Source: Gracilaria caudata (taxonomy: Eukaryota > Rhodophyta > Florideophyceae > Gracilariales > Gracilariaceae). From it: a DNA stretch of 15,326 bases. The stretch is taken from NCBI GenBank assembly GCA_030374735.1, contig JASCIV010000463.1, positions 1 through 15,326 on the forward strand, given 5' to 3'. The translations under genes were made by a program, and so were the position numbers. Under the pieces are notes generated by a model. It saw only the letters and a program-made list of their open reading frames with translations, was not told where the DNA came from and searched no databases. Positions 8,703-15,326 of this stretch are shown piece by piece (the first letter of the stretch is position 1; every line of letters begins with the position of its first letter).

Positions 8703-8742
8703 GCTTATGCTATATATAAGCGGTACATTTTGAGGGTGTACC
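8703..8742. repeat. Two adjacent short inverted repeats around a TATA-like run
   Basis: GCTTAT (8703-8708) pairs with ATAAGC (8716-8721), and directly after it GGTACA (8722-8727) pairs with TGTACC (8737-8742). The first spans TATATATAA. Confidence 0.55.
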
Positions 8743-8767
8743 ATACGACAGGTTAGAACTTCCTAAA

Positions 8768-8784
8768 AGCAGCTTTTTGCTGCT
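8768..8784. repeat. Small hairpin AGCAGC-TTTTT-GCTGCT
   Basis: Six-base perfect arms with a T5 loop, followed by TATAAAA. It may be incidental. Confidence 0.5.
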
Positions 8785-8841
8785 ATAAAATAGTTTTGCC
8801 TTGAGCAAACCCCTCGATCAGCTCTAAACCAGCTCAGCCCG

Positions 8842-8885
8842 TTTGTTAGTAGGAGCTCTGCTACGAAAAAAATTCGTCTAACAAA
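8842..8885. repeat. Long bulged stem-loop
   Basis: The contiguous 13 bases at 8873-8885 (TTCGTCTAACAAA) pair with ACGAA (8863-8867) and TTTGTTAG (8842-8849), leaving an A5 loop and a 13-base bulge (8850-8862) on the 5' side. Confidence 0.65.
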
Positions 8886-9126
8886 TCGCATTTACTTTCC
8901 AAATCGTGTACTTTGCATAAATTCTAGATTTCTCCCACTTCAATGCAAAGCTATTCTAATTTGTATTCAATATACGTACTTTCTTGCGATTCACCTTCCA
9001 CCAGCAGATTAGGAAAGAAGAAAAGCTTATCCAAATGCCTTCTTTCATGTCCAGCTCAAGGCCGAGAATAAGTCGTCGACAGAATCTTTCGAGTGGGTAC
9101 TCGATTCTGCGGCGTAAAGTTGGGGC

Positions 9127-9132
9127 TTTATT
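9127..9132 (-). promoter_or_regulatory. Poly(A) signal abutting the stop codon
   Basis: On the minus strand the stop TGA (9136-9134) is followed at once by TAATAAAG, so AATAAA begins two bases after the stop and the frame also meets two TAA codons. This implies a very short 3' untranslated region for the 204-residue protein gene. Confidence 0.7.
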
Positions 9133-9133
9133 A

Positions 9134-9748
9134 TCAGATGTAGAACCATGCCTCAAATTCTTCGCGCGCAGCCAGCTCGAGAAGCGCATGTTTGCCCACA
9201 TCGTCAGCGCAAATGTTTACATGCATCTTGTACCAGAAGTAGCCGCCGCTTGCCTTGGCGCTACGTGGATCCACCCAGGCGACGCCGTTCCACGCCAAGA
9301 GCCGCTTCATGTTGTGGTCCTTGGTTTTGAGTTGGAGCATATGCAAGTCGGATGCGGCGGCCTGTTTGCCCAGCGAGGGAGCGACGGCGGTTGTGGTGCA
9401 CACGTACAGAGTGTATTCTGCGGCATTGGCGAGCTGGATGGAAGCCTTGAGCTTGCGTTTCTCTTTGATGCGCAGCGCAAACGCCACGCCGTTTCCGTTG
9501 GAGTACTTGGCGTACAAATTCCAGGCGAACGGGTCCTCGGCGTGGTTGAACGACGGCTGTTGAAACACGTCCTTGACAAACTCCAGCGGGTTAGAACTCT
9601 TCAGCGCCACCACGGACTCGGAGAAGGGCGCCTTCGGCGTGTCCAGCACGTGCGCGTGGTCGACGATCCCCGAGCGAAGACTGTGGTTCAGCTTGCCTTC
9701 TCTCTTAAGCTCCTGGTATTGCGCCATCACCTCTTGCGAAGAAGCCAT
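9134..9748 (-). CDS. Unrecognised intracellular protein (204 aa)
   Basis: A clear gene by codon use (most codons end in G or C), with a TATA box upstream and a poly(A) signal downstream, but I do not recognise the family. The product is soluble in character: no signal peptide, no membrane segment, two cysteines. Residues 1-30 are charged and helical (MASSQEVMAQYQELKREGKL). The middle and C-terminal parts alternate beta-like stretches with short helices, including FAWNLYAKYSNGNGVAFALR, LLAWNGVAWVD, YFWYKMHVNI and the C-terminal EEFEAWFYI, rich in aromatics. I chose ATG 9748 because it has A at -3 and G at +4. An in-frame ATG at 9796 in a poor context would add 16 residues and, being only about 40 bases after the TATA box, would leave a very short leader. 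The stop is TGA. The long plus-strand frame opposite is a shadow. Confidence 0.85.
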   Translation of the reverse strand: MASSQEVMAQYQELKREGKLNHSLRSGIVDHAHVLDTPKAPFSESVVALKSSNPLEFVKDVFQQPSFNHAEDPFAWNLYAKYSNGNGVAFALRIKEKRKLKASIQLANAAEYTLYVCTTTAVAPSLGKQAAASDLHMLQLKTKDHNMKRLLAWNGVAWVDPRSAKASGGYFWYKMHVNICADDVGKHALLELAAREEFEAWFYI

Positions 9749-9836
9749 CTTGAACGTGGTTGCAGATATGCAGACGATGGAACACTGTGTGAGCATGAGT
9801 CACAACTTCAGGGGCGGACGGCATGCTTGCTCGGCG

Positions 9837-9843
9837 TTTTATA
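9837..9843 (-). promoter_or_regulatory. TATA box of the 204-residue protein gene
   Basis: The minus strand reads GCACTATAAAACGCC, 88 bases upstream of ATG 9748. The 11-mer GCACTATAAAA recurs in the promoter at the right edge of the window. Confidence 0.7.
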
Positions 9844-9990
9844 GTGCGGACAAGCACCGCGTTTGCCGTGCAAGGGCGCCAAACGCCAAAACTGGGACGA
9901 GTAAAACGGTCATTCGCCGCATACATCATGTCACAACTTGTTTCAACTGCTCGCGTGAACAACCTCGCTGTGATGCGGCCCACCCGATTC

Positions 9991-10005
9991 GGGGGGCTAC
10001 CCCCC
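9991..10005. repeat. G6/C6 hairpin
   Basis: GGGGGG (9991-9996) and CCCCCC (10000-10005) enclose CTA, in the promoter-distal flank of the 204-residue protein gene. Confidence 0.7.
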
Positions 10006-10203
10006 AGTCTCACACTTTTGACAGCACGTTCTGCTCATTTTATTAAAAATAAACTAAAAAGTTTTGTTTTTGAATAACGCTGGCGCACGCAAGGCGTTGC
10101 CAACGAGAAAAGCTCCATAGGCATTTAAAAATGCGTATTTTGTCAGAGATAATCACAATACGCCCACGCGTAGTTTACGAAGATACATCGATTTGGCTGA
10201 GGT

Positions 10204-11166
10204 GCATTTGCATTGACGTATGCGTGAGTCACATGCTCGCCCATTTCGTGGGAAGGGCACTTCGAAATTCGTACTGTACGAGTTGCGCCTCCTCGTTAGA
10301 GATGGACAAACCCTCATCTGATCTCAGAATTGATATCCGCTTTTGTGGCATTGACATGTAGGGTTCGCTCAATCGGTTTTTCTGCATCAACTTTGAAGGC
10401 CAACGTCTTTCAGCTTTGCTGAGTCAGGGTTCGTTTGGCATACCAAGTTTAAGAACGTCCATGAAACACTCAAGGTGAATACACTCTTGACAACATACCA
10501 CTTGCGCGCATCCTCAAATTGTCCAAACGGCAGCCAATTCTCGCGAGGAAACATCTCTGAATTCAAGTATACGTACATCACATGCTCGTACTTTCGGTTG
10601 GAATGTAATTAGACACTTGAATCAGAATTGATATCCACTTAGTGGCATTGAAAAGTCGGTTTCGCTCAATGGGGTTTTCTTTATCAAGTTTGAAAGCCAA
10701 ATTCTTTCAGCATTGCTGAGTCAGGGTTTGTTTGGCATACCTAGTTTAAGAACGTCCATGACACAATTAACGCTCGTGACAACTTACCACTTGCCCGCAT
10801 CCTCAAATTGCCGAAACGGCCGCAAATTCTAGCGGGGAGACAACTTTGCATTCACGTATGCATGCGTCACATGCTCGCACATTTGGTAGGAAGGGCAGTT
10901 GGAAGTTCGTACTGTACGACTTCCGCCTCCTCGTTAGAGACTGACAAACCCTCACACATTGGGCGCTTTGAATCAGAATTGTTATCCGCCTAAGGGAATC
11001 GAAAAGTCGGTTTCGCTCAATCGGATTTTCTTTATAGAGTTTGAAAGCCAAATTCTTCCAGATTTGCTGAGTCAGGGTTTGTTTCACATACCAAGTTTAA
11101 GAAAATTCATGGAAGGTGCACTGTTCGTGATAACTTGTTACTTGCCCGCATCCTCAAATAACCCAG
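10204..11166. repeat. Degenerate tandem array, three units of about 350 bp
   Basis: Three diverged direct copies are recognised by shared anchors: CACATGCTCG at 10230, 10579 and 10868; CAGAATT at 10325, 10623 and 10974; and TTGCTGAGTCAGGGTT at 10416, 10713 and 11064. Spacings are close to 350 bp except in the middle unit, which lacks roughly 50-60 bp after its CACATGCTCG. A partial fourth segment (CCCGCATCCTCAAAT) ends the array about 40 bp before the TATA run of the downstream gene. The stretch from 9844 to 10203 before it holds the 204-residue gene's promoter, the G6/C6 hairpin and AT-rich DNA with no gene. Confidence 0.88.
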
Positions 11167-11204
11167 ACGACCACAGCAGCGCCCATTCCACGCTTTGTCA
11201 TCCG

Positions 11205-11213
11205 ATATATATA
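11205..11213 (+). promoter_or_regulatory. TATA run of the 789-residue protein gene
   Basis: TATATATAT lies 112 bases upstream of the ATG at 11326, directly after the tandem array. Confidence 0.55.
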
Positions 11214-11246
11214 TTCAGAGTTTCACGAACAGCTCTCTGTATTTCA

Positions 11247-11384
11247 ATGGCAACCAATCCCGCTCCTGTCTTAGACCCAGGACTGCATCGTCCCCATCGC
11301 TTTCACGGTTTGCGTCTGCCTCACCATGGTTCATACTATCGAATCTATGTTCACCAACATGTCCGCCATCGGCGGCTACGTTGA
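11247..11384 (+). promoter_or_regulatory. Overlapping upstream ORF (45 codons)
   Basis: An ATG with G at +4 (T at -3) starts a frame that runs past the main ATG (11326) and stops at TGA 11382-11384, in a different phase from the main frame. If included in the mRNA it would reduce translation of the main protein. A pyrimidine-rich CCTGTCTTAG at 11265-11274 could instead be a splice acceptor that removes it. Confidence 0.35.
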
Positions 11385-13695
11385 CGATCCGACCACGCTC
11401 ACGGCGAAGTCGGTCAGCCAGGACGAATTTGACACGTTCATCGACGAGCTCATCGCAGAGCAAAACGCCATCTACAACCTCAACGCCTCCAAGTTCCCCG
11501 ATATGAAGTCAGCCATCACCACCTACTTCGACGTCAAACTCACTGATGAGCGTCTCACGCTCAAGGAAGAGGAGAGTGAGGCCGAAGCGGCTGGTATCGT
11601 CTCTGGCGCTTGCGACGTGGCCTCCGTCTTCCTCGAAGAAGTGCCTGTGCTTGGCTTCTGCCTCTCAGCGTATGCCATTGGACTGCTGGCCGCCCAGCTC
11701 GAACTGGAGTCGGAAATTTCCAATCTCGAGAACACCATCATCGAGAATCTGTCCAACGCCGATACCAACATCCGTTCGACTTACTCGACCGCGTTCTCGG
11801 TGTACAACACCTATTCGGATAACAAGGACAAATGCGTTGTCATGATCAAGAAGCTCTACATCGGGGGCGATTCTGGCGACGCCCACGAGACCGCCCTCGG
11901 CGTCGTCGTTGCGACCAAGAAGTATAACGAGGGTGTAGCCACAAGGGAGGAGGTCAAAAGTGCGTTCCAGGATATCTACAATGCCGACAGCGATGATTCT
12001 GTCTCTGGCTATGTGCACGATGTCCTCTCTATCCACTCCAAGATCCACGACATTGCCGCCGCCGGACAGAACATGCCGTCTGCGGCGGCGATCCAGTCGG
12101 CGCTCGATAGCATGATGATCAACCTCCCGGCCACTCTCGTCGTCCAAATGGCCATGGTCAACATCAATCTTGGCGCTTTCATGGCCGTTAAGTACTCGCG
12201 CTTCTATGAAGGAATCAAGGCGGCTTGGCGGGCCATCCGTAATTCCACCGCAAAGAGGATGAATGTTGCTATAGAGGACGAAGTCCCCAACGCGAAGGAA
12301 ATGAGCACCCTGGACGAGTATGGCGCCAAGGCTTCGAACACGGCGGAGGTCGATGCCGGCGTGGCAGAACTATCGAGCGAGGAGAACAACGCTGTCAGGG
12401 CGTTGGAGACGGTCGATGAGGCCGAGAAAATCGAGGGAATTGGGGCGAAAGTCACAAAGGTTTTCTCTGTCTGTATGAAGGGGCTCGTCATCATCGGAGG
12501 CATTGCGTCCGTAGTCATAGGCATCCTCGACGCCGTGAACGCATCGGACTACGACAATACGCTCAAGGAGCAGATCGAGTCTTCGAAGCAGAAGTTGATC
12601 AACTACTACCGCACTGTCCTGTCCGCTGACAATGACAACGTGCCGGACCTGCCCATGACGACCACGAATACCGTCGAGAAGGTGGCTGCGTTCGACGCCG
12701 ATAACTGGGCGCAGAGCGTCGTGGGACAGTTCTCGTGGACGTCAGTCAGCGGCTCGTTCGACGAAACCAACGGCTGCATGAACAGTGTGACCGTCGACGG
12801 CGTGTCGACGATCGACTGCGGCGAGACTGATACCTACCCTGTGATCACGACCATCTACCTGTGTGTTGGAGGGTCTGGAGCAGAATTTGTGAAGTTGGAA
12901 GTGTACCCGAACGCAACGTTCTTCAACTACAACAGCAGCACCGACAACTGGGACGAGGTGTCGGACTGGACGACGTCTAAATTGAGCACGACATCCAACG
13001 AAAGCACTTACTACTGGTACAAGAGCGACGTGCTGTGGTACAACATCCAGTCGAGCGACCCGGCGACGGGCTTCTTCAAGGCGACGACTGCGCGAGCAAC
13101 ATCGGCCACCGACAAGGCCAAATCATTCTGCATTTGGGCTTACTATGCGGACAATACGGACCTGACCGTAGTGCCGACGGCGCCATTTTCCGACAGTTAC
13201 TCTCTGATCACGGGTAAGACGTCTGCCGAATGGGGCGCGACGCTTCTTCAGCAGGACGCTACTGCCACAGACCTCGATTGGACCGAGAGCTACAAGTATC
13301 TGCCGTCGTGGAGCTTGGCGATGCCGTACGGATATGGTGATACGAAGAAAATGCAGTCGGGCGGCACCGTGAATTCGGCGGCGACGTTCACGTCGTACAT
13401 CTGCACGTCATACGCATGTACGGTCCAGTATGGTGTCGGCGAAAGCGATGGCTTCGGCACGACGTACACGTACACGTCGTATGCGCCGTGGGTCGGTGTG
13501 TATGACGCTTCGTCCAACCCGAACGGGACGAAGACGGGGTGGGGTGAGACAGATGCCACGCCGCTGGCGTACGAGATGAGGTATTGGTACAAGCTGGAGT
13601 ACAACATCGACTCCTCGATGATAGGTACACCGGTGCAGCTGGTTGTGGAGAACACAAACAACTATGACTTCCACGTATGGGCGTTCAGTGACTAG
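11326..13695 (+). CDS. Unrecognised two-part protein: helical half with three hydrophobic segments, duplicated beta-rich half (789 aa)
   Basis: The largest gene here, a single exon with a near-ideal ACC-ATG-G start, in-frame TAG upstream (11272) and strong G/C bias in third codon positions. I recognise no named family. Residues 1-430 look almost wholly helical with long charged amphipathic stretches, interrupted by hydrophobic segments at about 88-124 (FLEEVPVLGFCLSAYAIGLL), 262-288 (LPATLVVQMAMVNINLGAF) and 379-404 (LVIIGGIASVVIGI). Residues about 440-789 are beta-like, rich in Thr, Ser, Tyr and Trp, and contain two related modules (about 505-608 and 685-788) that each end in a YWYK block followed by FCIWAYY or FHVWAFS. 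No signal peptide is visible. A helical bundle with glycine-rich hydrophobic hairpins plus beta modules resembles membrane-inserting or pore-forming architectures, but this is inference from pattern only. It has its own TATA run, an overlapping uORF and a poly(A) signal. Confidence 0.93.
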   Translation: MVHTIESMFTNMSAIGGYVDDPTTLTAKSVSQDEFDTFIDELIAEQNAIYNLNASKFPDMKSAITTYFDVKLTDERLTLKEEESEAEAAGIVSGACDVASVFLEEVPVLGFCLSAYAIGLLAAQLELESEISNLENTIIENLSNADTNIRSTYSTAFSVYNTYSDNKDKCVVMIKKLYIGGDSGDAHETALGVVVATKKYNEGVATREEVKSAFQDIYNADSDDSVSGYVHDVLSIHSKIHDIAAAGQNMPSAAAIQSALDSMMINLPATLVVQMAMVNINLGAFMAVKYSRFYEGIKAAWRAIRNSTAKRMNVAIEDEVPNAKEMSTLDEYGAKASNTAEVDAGVAELSSEENNAVRALETVDEAEKIEGIGAKVTKVFSVCMKGLVIIGGIASVVIGILDAVNASDYDNTLKEQIESSKQKLINYYRTVLSADNDNVPDLPMTTTNTVEKVAAFDADNWAQSVVGQFSWTSVSGSFDETNGCMNSVTVDGVSTIDCGETDTYPVITTIYLCVGGSGAEFVKLEVYPNATFFNYNSSTDNWDEVSDWTTSKLSTTSNESTYYWYKSDVLWYNIQSSDPATGFFKATTARATSATDKAKSFCIWAYYADNTDLTVVPTAPFSDSYSLITGKTSAEWGATLLQQDATATDLDWTESYKYLPSWSLAMPYGYGDTKKMQSGGTVNSAATFTSYICTSYACTVQYGVGESDGFGTTYTYTSYAPWVGVYDASSNPNGTKTGWGETDATPLAYEMRYWYKLEYNIDSSMIGTPVQLVVENTNNYDFHVWAFSD

Positions 13696-13780
13696 TCGTG
13701 GTTTGCCGTTTCGCTGCTTGTTTGTTCTGGTCGGACGGGAAGGGAAAAGTGATGCTGTTGAGTGCAATAGGTACTATGAC

Positions 13781-13786
13781 AATAAA
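13781..13786 (+). promoter_or_regulatory. Poly(A) signal of the 789-residue protein gene
   Basis: AATAAA lies 85 bases after the TAG stop, a normal position for a eukaryotic poly(A) signal. Confidence 0.65.
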
Positions 13787-14103
13787 ACTGCGTGCTGATG
13801 TGCATGATATTTGACTTGAATTCGATGTTAACCGTTGTCGTGAGGACATGAAATAGCGCTCAAACCGCAAAATGCAATTCTTAACCTTCACATGCTTTTC
13901 GTATGCAACTCAAACTAACGAAATTACATTGCTGAACAACTTCGTTAGAGGCCTTTTTGTTCAGAAGGGATCCAGCGGTGTGCTGAACTGTGCTGTCAGC
14001 ATCAATCCCAGTCTTTTGCAGTGAACATAAGCGATGGATGACAACATCGCGTTCTTCATGGAAATCGTTTTTACTGCCATTTCAAACTCAACTGCAGGAC
14101 GCA
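13787..14103. other. Spacer, no gene seen
   Basis: It contains an inverted repeat CTAACGAA (13915-13922) / TTCGTTAG (13941-13948) with an 18-base loop, and a weaker GTTCAG/CTGAAC pair (13959-13964, 13983-13988). No open frame has coding character. Confidence 0.5.
13915..13948. repeat. Inverted repeat CTAACGAA...TTCGTTAG
   Basis: Eight-base perfect arms, 18-base loop. Confidence 0.6.
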
Positions 14104-14710
14104 TCACTTTGCTCGCCAGCATGAACAGCAAAAAATTATTTGGCCCTTAAGCACTGAACAAACTATACGGGTTTCAGAAGATTTGCCGCAATAGAGGACG
14201 TGGGTGTCATTACACGAGATAGTATCCACCATGTTGCCGCAGTTGGTATCAGGAAAAGTAAAAGCCTCTTCCACTGTTCGATACTCCTCAGTTGTTGATT
14301 CGTATCTGCCTGCGATGTTAAGGACAAACTGCGGTGATACATGATACGAGGGCTGTGTGCCAGAGAGTAGGCCACTGGTGTCAGGCGAACTGTCACTCTC
14401 ACGACCGGTGTAGCTCGGGATGGAAAGAGGAAGACGCTCAAGGACAGGCGTGGCCGGTAAAATATCCAGCGACAAGCACAACCACTAAAAGAAGCGAGAG
14501 AGCAGACCCGAGACTAAACGGCACATTGGTGAGAAACACTCGTGCTTGTGTGTTCGTCTTGTGCTTGGCCAGGATATGCATAGGAAAACCAACAGCAGTC
14601 CGGAGTAGCGCGAGCATTCGCACGATTTTAAATTGTTCGCCAGTCATAAATGCAGTGAAAGCAAAAGCAGAAAAGCATTTGAGTGTGATGGCCAGGGAAT
14701 GGGAGCACAT
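14104..14710 (-). pseudogene. Possible spliced or frame-broken membrane protein gene
   Basis: On the minus strand an ATG frame (14710 to 14438, 90 codons) ends with a hydrophobic stretch (SALSLLLVVVLVAGYFTG) and a TGA. A second frame (14484 to 14104) overlaps it in another phase and continues with plausible extracellular sequence, including a four-cysteine pattern around NCGNMVDTISCNDTHVLYCG. The second frame opens exactly after CTCTCTCGCTTCTTTTAG, a strong splice acceptor ending at 14485, so it could be an exon rather than the product of a frameshift. I could not place a matching donor. Upstream, further hydrophobic minus-strand frames reach about 15121. I do not recognise the family; a chance arrangement is possible. 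Confidence 0.3.
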
Positions 14711-15260
14711 CGATACGTTCCAACAGAGCGATACTGGCTAGTTGATACGAGTCATACAACAAAGCGTTTTGAAACAAGGGGAGAAGCAAGGGCAAGTGAA
14801 AGCCGTAAAGCACGTTTTTCACAAGCAGCAAGCATACACAGAAGGGCAGCGCATGAACGAAGTCGAAAGAACGTTTGTGCAGACGATTGTGGCCGTTTTG
14901 ATTGGTTCTGCTGACGTTTGAGGATAATGTTGCGCAGGGGTATGAAGAGGTTTGCCAGAATGACGGGGGAGAATTTGAGATAAAGGTTTCGGCAGAGAAG
15001 AGATATGCATCGAGCAGTACCAGGAGCATTCCAGATAGAGAGAGGATCGGGGTGGTTTCAGCAAGTACGGTTCGCTTGAGCTGTAGAATATGAAAAGATC
15101 CTGGACACGGGAGAGGTGCATCTGCACTTGATAGTGCAGACACGAAATGCAACTACGTAATGCATTTATGATGCATATCTTTGCATTCGGGACACGTAAT
15201 ATAATTATTAACGGAGAGGTAGATTATTAGCGATGAAAGTCGGAGAGTGCACTATCTTAG
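14711..15260. other. Region with further minus-strand frames, no firm gene
   Basis: A 100-codon ATG frame (minus, 15121 to 14819) and a hydrophobic frame in another phase (from about 15150 to 14628, with an internal ATG at MLLVLLDAYLFSAETF) overlap here. Neither shows a domain. They may belong to the same uncertain gene as 14104-14710. A hairpin lies at 15121-15140. Confidence 0.3.
15121..15140. repeat. Perfect hairpin TCTGCACT-TGAT-AGTGCAGA
   Basis: Eight-base arms around a 4-base loop, directly upstream of the minus-strand ATG at 15121. Confidence 0.75.
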
Positions 15261-15264
15261 GCAC

Positions 15265-15271
15265 TATAAAA
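15265..15271 (+). promoter_or_regulatory. TATA box of a gene beyond the right edge
   Basis: GCACTATAAAAGC on the plus strand matches 11 bases of the 204-residue gene promoter. The only ATG after it (15288) meets a TAA after nine codons and probably lies before the transcription start, so the real start codon should be outside the window. Confidence 0.55.
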
Positions 15272-15326
15272 GCTCGCGAGTAGCGCGATGCTTTGGAACA
15301 ACAACATAAGTAATTAAGTATCAAGA

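Larger units (their letters stand above)
7026..9126. other. AT-rich spacer dense in inverted repeats
   Basis: No supported gene. Short ATG frames (7192-7398 plus, 8191-7937 minus) have no recognisable content. The stretch contains several perfect hairpins (7682-7706, 7806-7847, 8563-8583, 8703-8742, 8768-8784, 8842-8885), a T9 tract at 8093-8101, a TATA-like run at 8711-8719 with no gene behind it, and one exon-like segment at 8131-8232 bounded by good splice signals. Confidence 0.55.

Noticed and set aside
8711..8719. TATA-like run in the spacer as a promoter
   Set aside because: No coding region or structured RNA gene follows it within a plausible distance; it is part of an inverted repeat in AT-rich DNA.
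8984..9844. 286-codon plus-strand open frame opposite the 204-residue gene
   Set aside because: No ATG at its start. Codon bias, TATA box and poly(A) signal all support the minus strand.
11178..11196. Resemblance of GCGCCCATTCCACGCTTTG to the oomycete initiator consensus
   Set aside because: Several mismatches, it lies upstream of a TATA run rather than at a start site, and no similar motif was found at the other genes.
1..15326. tRNA, rRNA, spliceosomal RNA, CRISPR array, LTR or complete transposon
   Set aside because: No GTTCRA-type T-arm, no conserved snRNA or rRNA words, no regularly spaced short repeats with unique spacers, and no paired long terminal repeats or transposase were seen by eye on either strand.

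Overview
The window looks like nuclear DNA of a eukaryotic microbe or alga with intron-poor genes. The supporting signs are: long single-exon reading frames with strong Kozak contexts (AAC-ATG-G, ACC-ATG-G), TATA boxes tens of bases upstream of start codons, AATAAA poly(A) signals just after stop codons, a classical secretory signal peptide, and GC-rich genes separated by AT-rich, hairpin-dense spacers. No bacterial operon structure or ribosome binding sites are seen. A red alga (florideophyte-like, where most genes lack introns) is my best guess from this architecture, but it is an inference. An oomycete or another protist is not excluded.

Layout from left to right. At 1-213 there is probably the edge of a spliced minus-strand gene whose exon runs off the left end. 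At 534-1898 (minus) lies a cytosolic ankyrin-repeat protein with a coiled-coil tail and its own TATA box. From about 1960 to 5918 there is no convincing gene. This stretch is a GC-rich spacer to about 3360, an AT-rich block (about 3360-4640) with one 99-codon open frame, and then a mixed region with possible decayed coding pieces. At 5919-7025 (plus) is a secreted von Willebrand factor A (vWA) protein with an intact metal-binding MIDAS site and an unrecognised C-terminal domain. From 7026 to 9126 there is AT-rich DNA full of perfect inverted repeats, plus one exon-like segment. At 9134-9748 (minus) is an unknown 204-residue protein with a TATA box and a very compact 3' end. At 10204-11166 is a degenerate tandem array of three units of about 350 bp, ending at the promoter of the largest gene (11326-13695, plus). 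That gene encodes a 789-residue protein with a helical N-terminal half, three hydrophobic segments and a duplicated beta-rich C-terminal half. Minus-strand membrane-protein-like frames occupy about 14104-15121 and may be a spliced or decayed gene. At the right edge a TATA box points to a gene starting just outside the window.

The genes do not form a pathway I can recognise: each has its own promoter and strand. The items most worth attention are the 789-residue protein (possible membrane-inserting protein with a duplicated C-terminal module), the tandem array butting against its promoter, and a family of four intergenic hairpins sharing a GAGAAG/CTTCTC core.
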